Shown here: one piece after another, positions 28,418 through 28,572 of the stretch | Layout of the letters: each line of letters opens with the position of its first letter | Numbering within the stretch: the first letter of the stretch is position 1 | Source of the DNA: a virus | IMG/VR virus record: IMGVR_UViG_3300030107_000131 | Location: 1-28,572 of that record | Direction: 5' to 3' (one strand) | DNA: 28,572 nucleotides | Program-made: the position numbers and the translations under genes | The notes under the pieces: model-generated | Database searches by the model: none | Seen by the model: only the letters and a program-made list of their open reading frames with translations | What the model was told of the DNA's origin: nothing

Positions 28418-28572
28418 TTAAGCTGTAAAATATGTAACATTAATTCTAATGCTAGTGCTATTAGCAAATATCGCTGTAGATGTAGCGGTTGCAGTAGCAC
28501 CACTTCCACCTACACTACAAAGCGTAACTGTACTTGCATTATTATTAACAGATGGATTTATGGTGCTTACTG
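28418..28572 (-). CDS. C-terminal end of a virion-type protein (partial, runs off the window)
   Basis: The minus-strand frame is open from the window end and stops at TAA (28418-28420). The visible 50 residues are rich in Ser, Thr, Asn and Ala (for example TLCSVGGSGATATATSTAIF and NSTSIRINVTYFTA), a composition typical of surface-exposed virion proteins such as fibres, decoration or neck proteins. The start lies beyond base 28572. Confidence 0.55.
   Translation of the reverse strand, partial: VSTINPSVNNNASTVTLCSVGGSGATATATSTAIFANSTSIRINVTYFTA

Noticed and set aside
28405-28422. Terminator between the partial virion gene and the 82-aa gene (CTTAATT/AATTAAG stem)
   Set aside because: The stem is AT-rich and weak, overlaps the stop codon and is followed on the minus strand by an A-rich stretch leading into a ribosome binding site.
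1-28572. CRISPR arrays, insertion sequences, integrase or attachment sites
   Set aside because: No regularly spaced direct repeats, transposase or recombinase motifs were seen when reading both strands. Absence of an integrase fits a lytic phage, though the window is incomplete.

Overview
The window looks like most of the genome of a lytic, AT-rich tailed double-stranded DNA phage, probably a marine podovirus-like phage of an uncultured bacterium. The reasons are: a two-arm layout with short, tightly packed and overlapping genes; a DnaB-type helicase, Rad52-like annealing protein and SSB on one arm; a T7 gp12/P22 gp10-like tail protein, large glycine-rich ejection-type proteins and an M15 endolysin on the other; and a set of small Lys/Arg-rich proteins that resemble conserved small proteins of cyanophages and other marine phages. 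No RNA polymerase, DNA polymerase, integrase, terminase, portal or major capsid gene is seen, so part of the genome lies outside the window. The assignment rests on protein reading only.

Left arm (1-13074, + strand). Positions 1-1516 hold small unknown genes, a pyrimidine-dimer-glycosylase-like (MSMEG_6728-type) protein and two tiny membrane proteins. Positions 1500-5963 hold the most striking block: two paralogous GS-like amidoligases (Amidoligase_2 type) on either side of a solitary class II glutamine amidotransferase (GFAT-type N-terminal hydrolase with no SIS domain). All three carry CxxC zinc-ribbon-like modules, and a 99-residue unknown protein is coupled between them. This looks like a phage-encoded amide or peptide-modification pathway. 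Positions 5967-9910 hold small unknowns, a RecB/Cas4-like PD-(D/E)XK nuclease with an Fe-S type cysteine set, a Rad52-like single-strand annealing protein starting at TTG, an SSB-like protein ending in DLPF, and a short HTH protein. Positions 9911-10325 form a mostly non-coding region with two related GGGG/CCCC hairpins and one tiny membrane-protein gene. Positions 10326-13074 hold a Holliday-junction-resolvase-like nuclease, zinc-binding unknowns and a DnaB-like helicase with an unusual Walker A.

Right arm (13071-28572, - strand, read right to left). It begins with the end of a Ser/Thr/Asn-rich, probably virion, protein. Small conserved proteins follow, then TM plus coiled-coil and holin-like proteins, a run of tiny basic proteins, and an M15 peptidase endolysin. 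After these come the 970-residue tail nozzle-like protein, a 225-residue structural protein, three proteins sharing a scattered aromatic-x-x-Gly-Gly motif, a 1218-residue internal or ejection protein, and a 265-residue protein with a zincin-like motif. Genes are joined by TAATG, TGATG or ATGA overlaps, suggesting one long translationally coupled operon. The two arms converge tail to tail with a 3-nt overlap.

Several genes were read directly from the nucleotide sequence because they are very short (26-58 codons): 801-923, 1370-1516, 5967-6143, 6366-6524, 7392-7523, 10075-10239, 11258-11383, 25539-25619, 25621-25788, 26127-26255, 26465-26641, 26642-26788 and 27428-27568.
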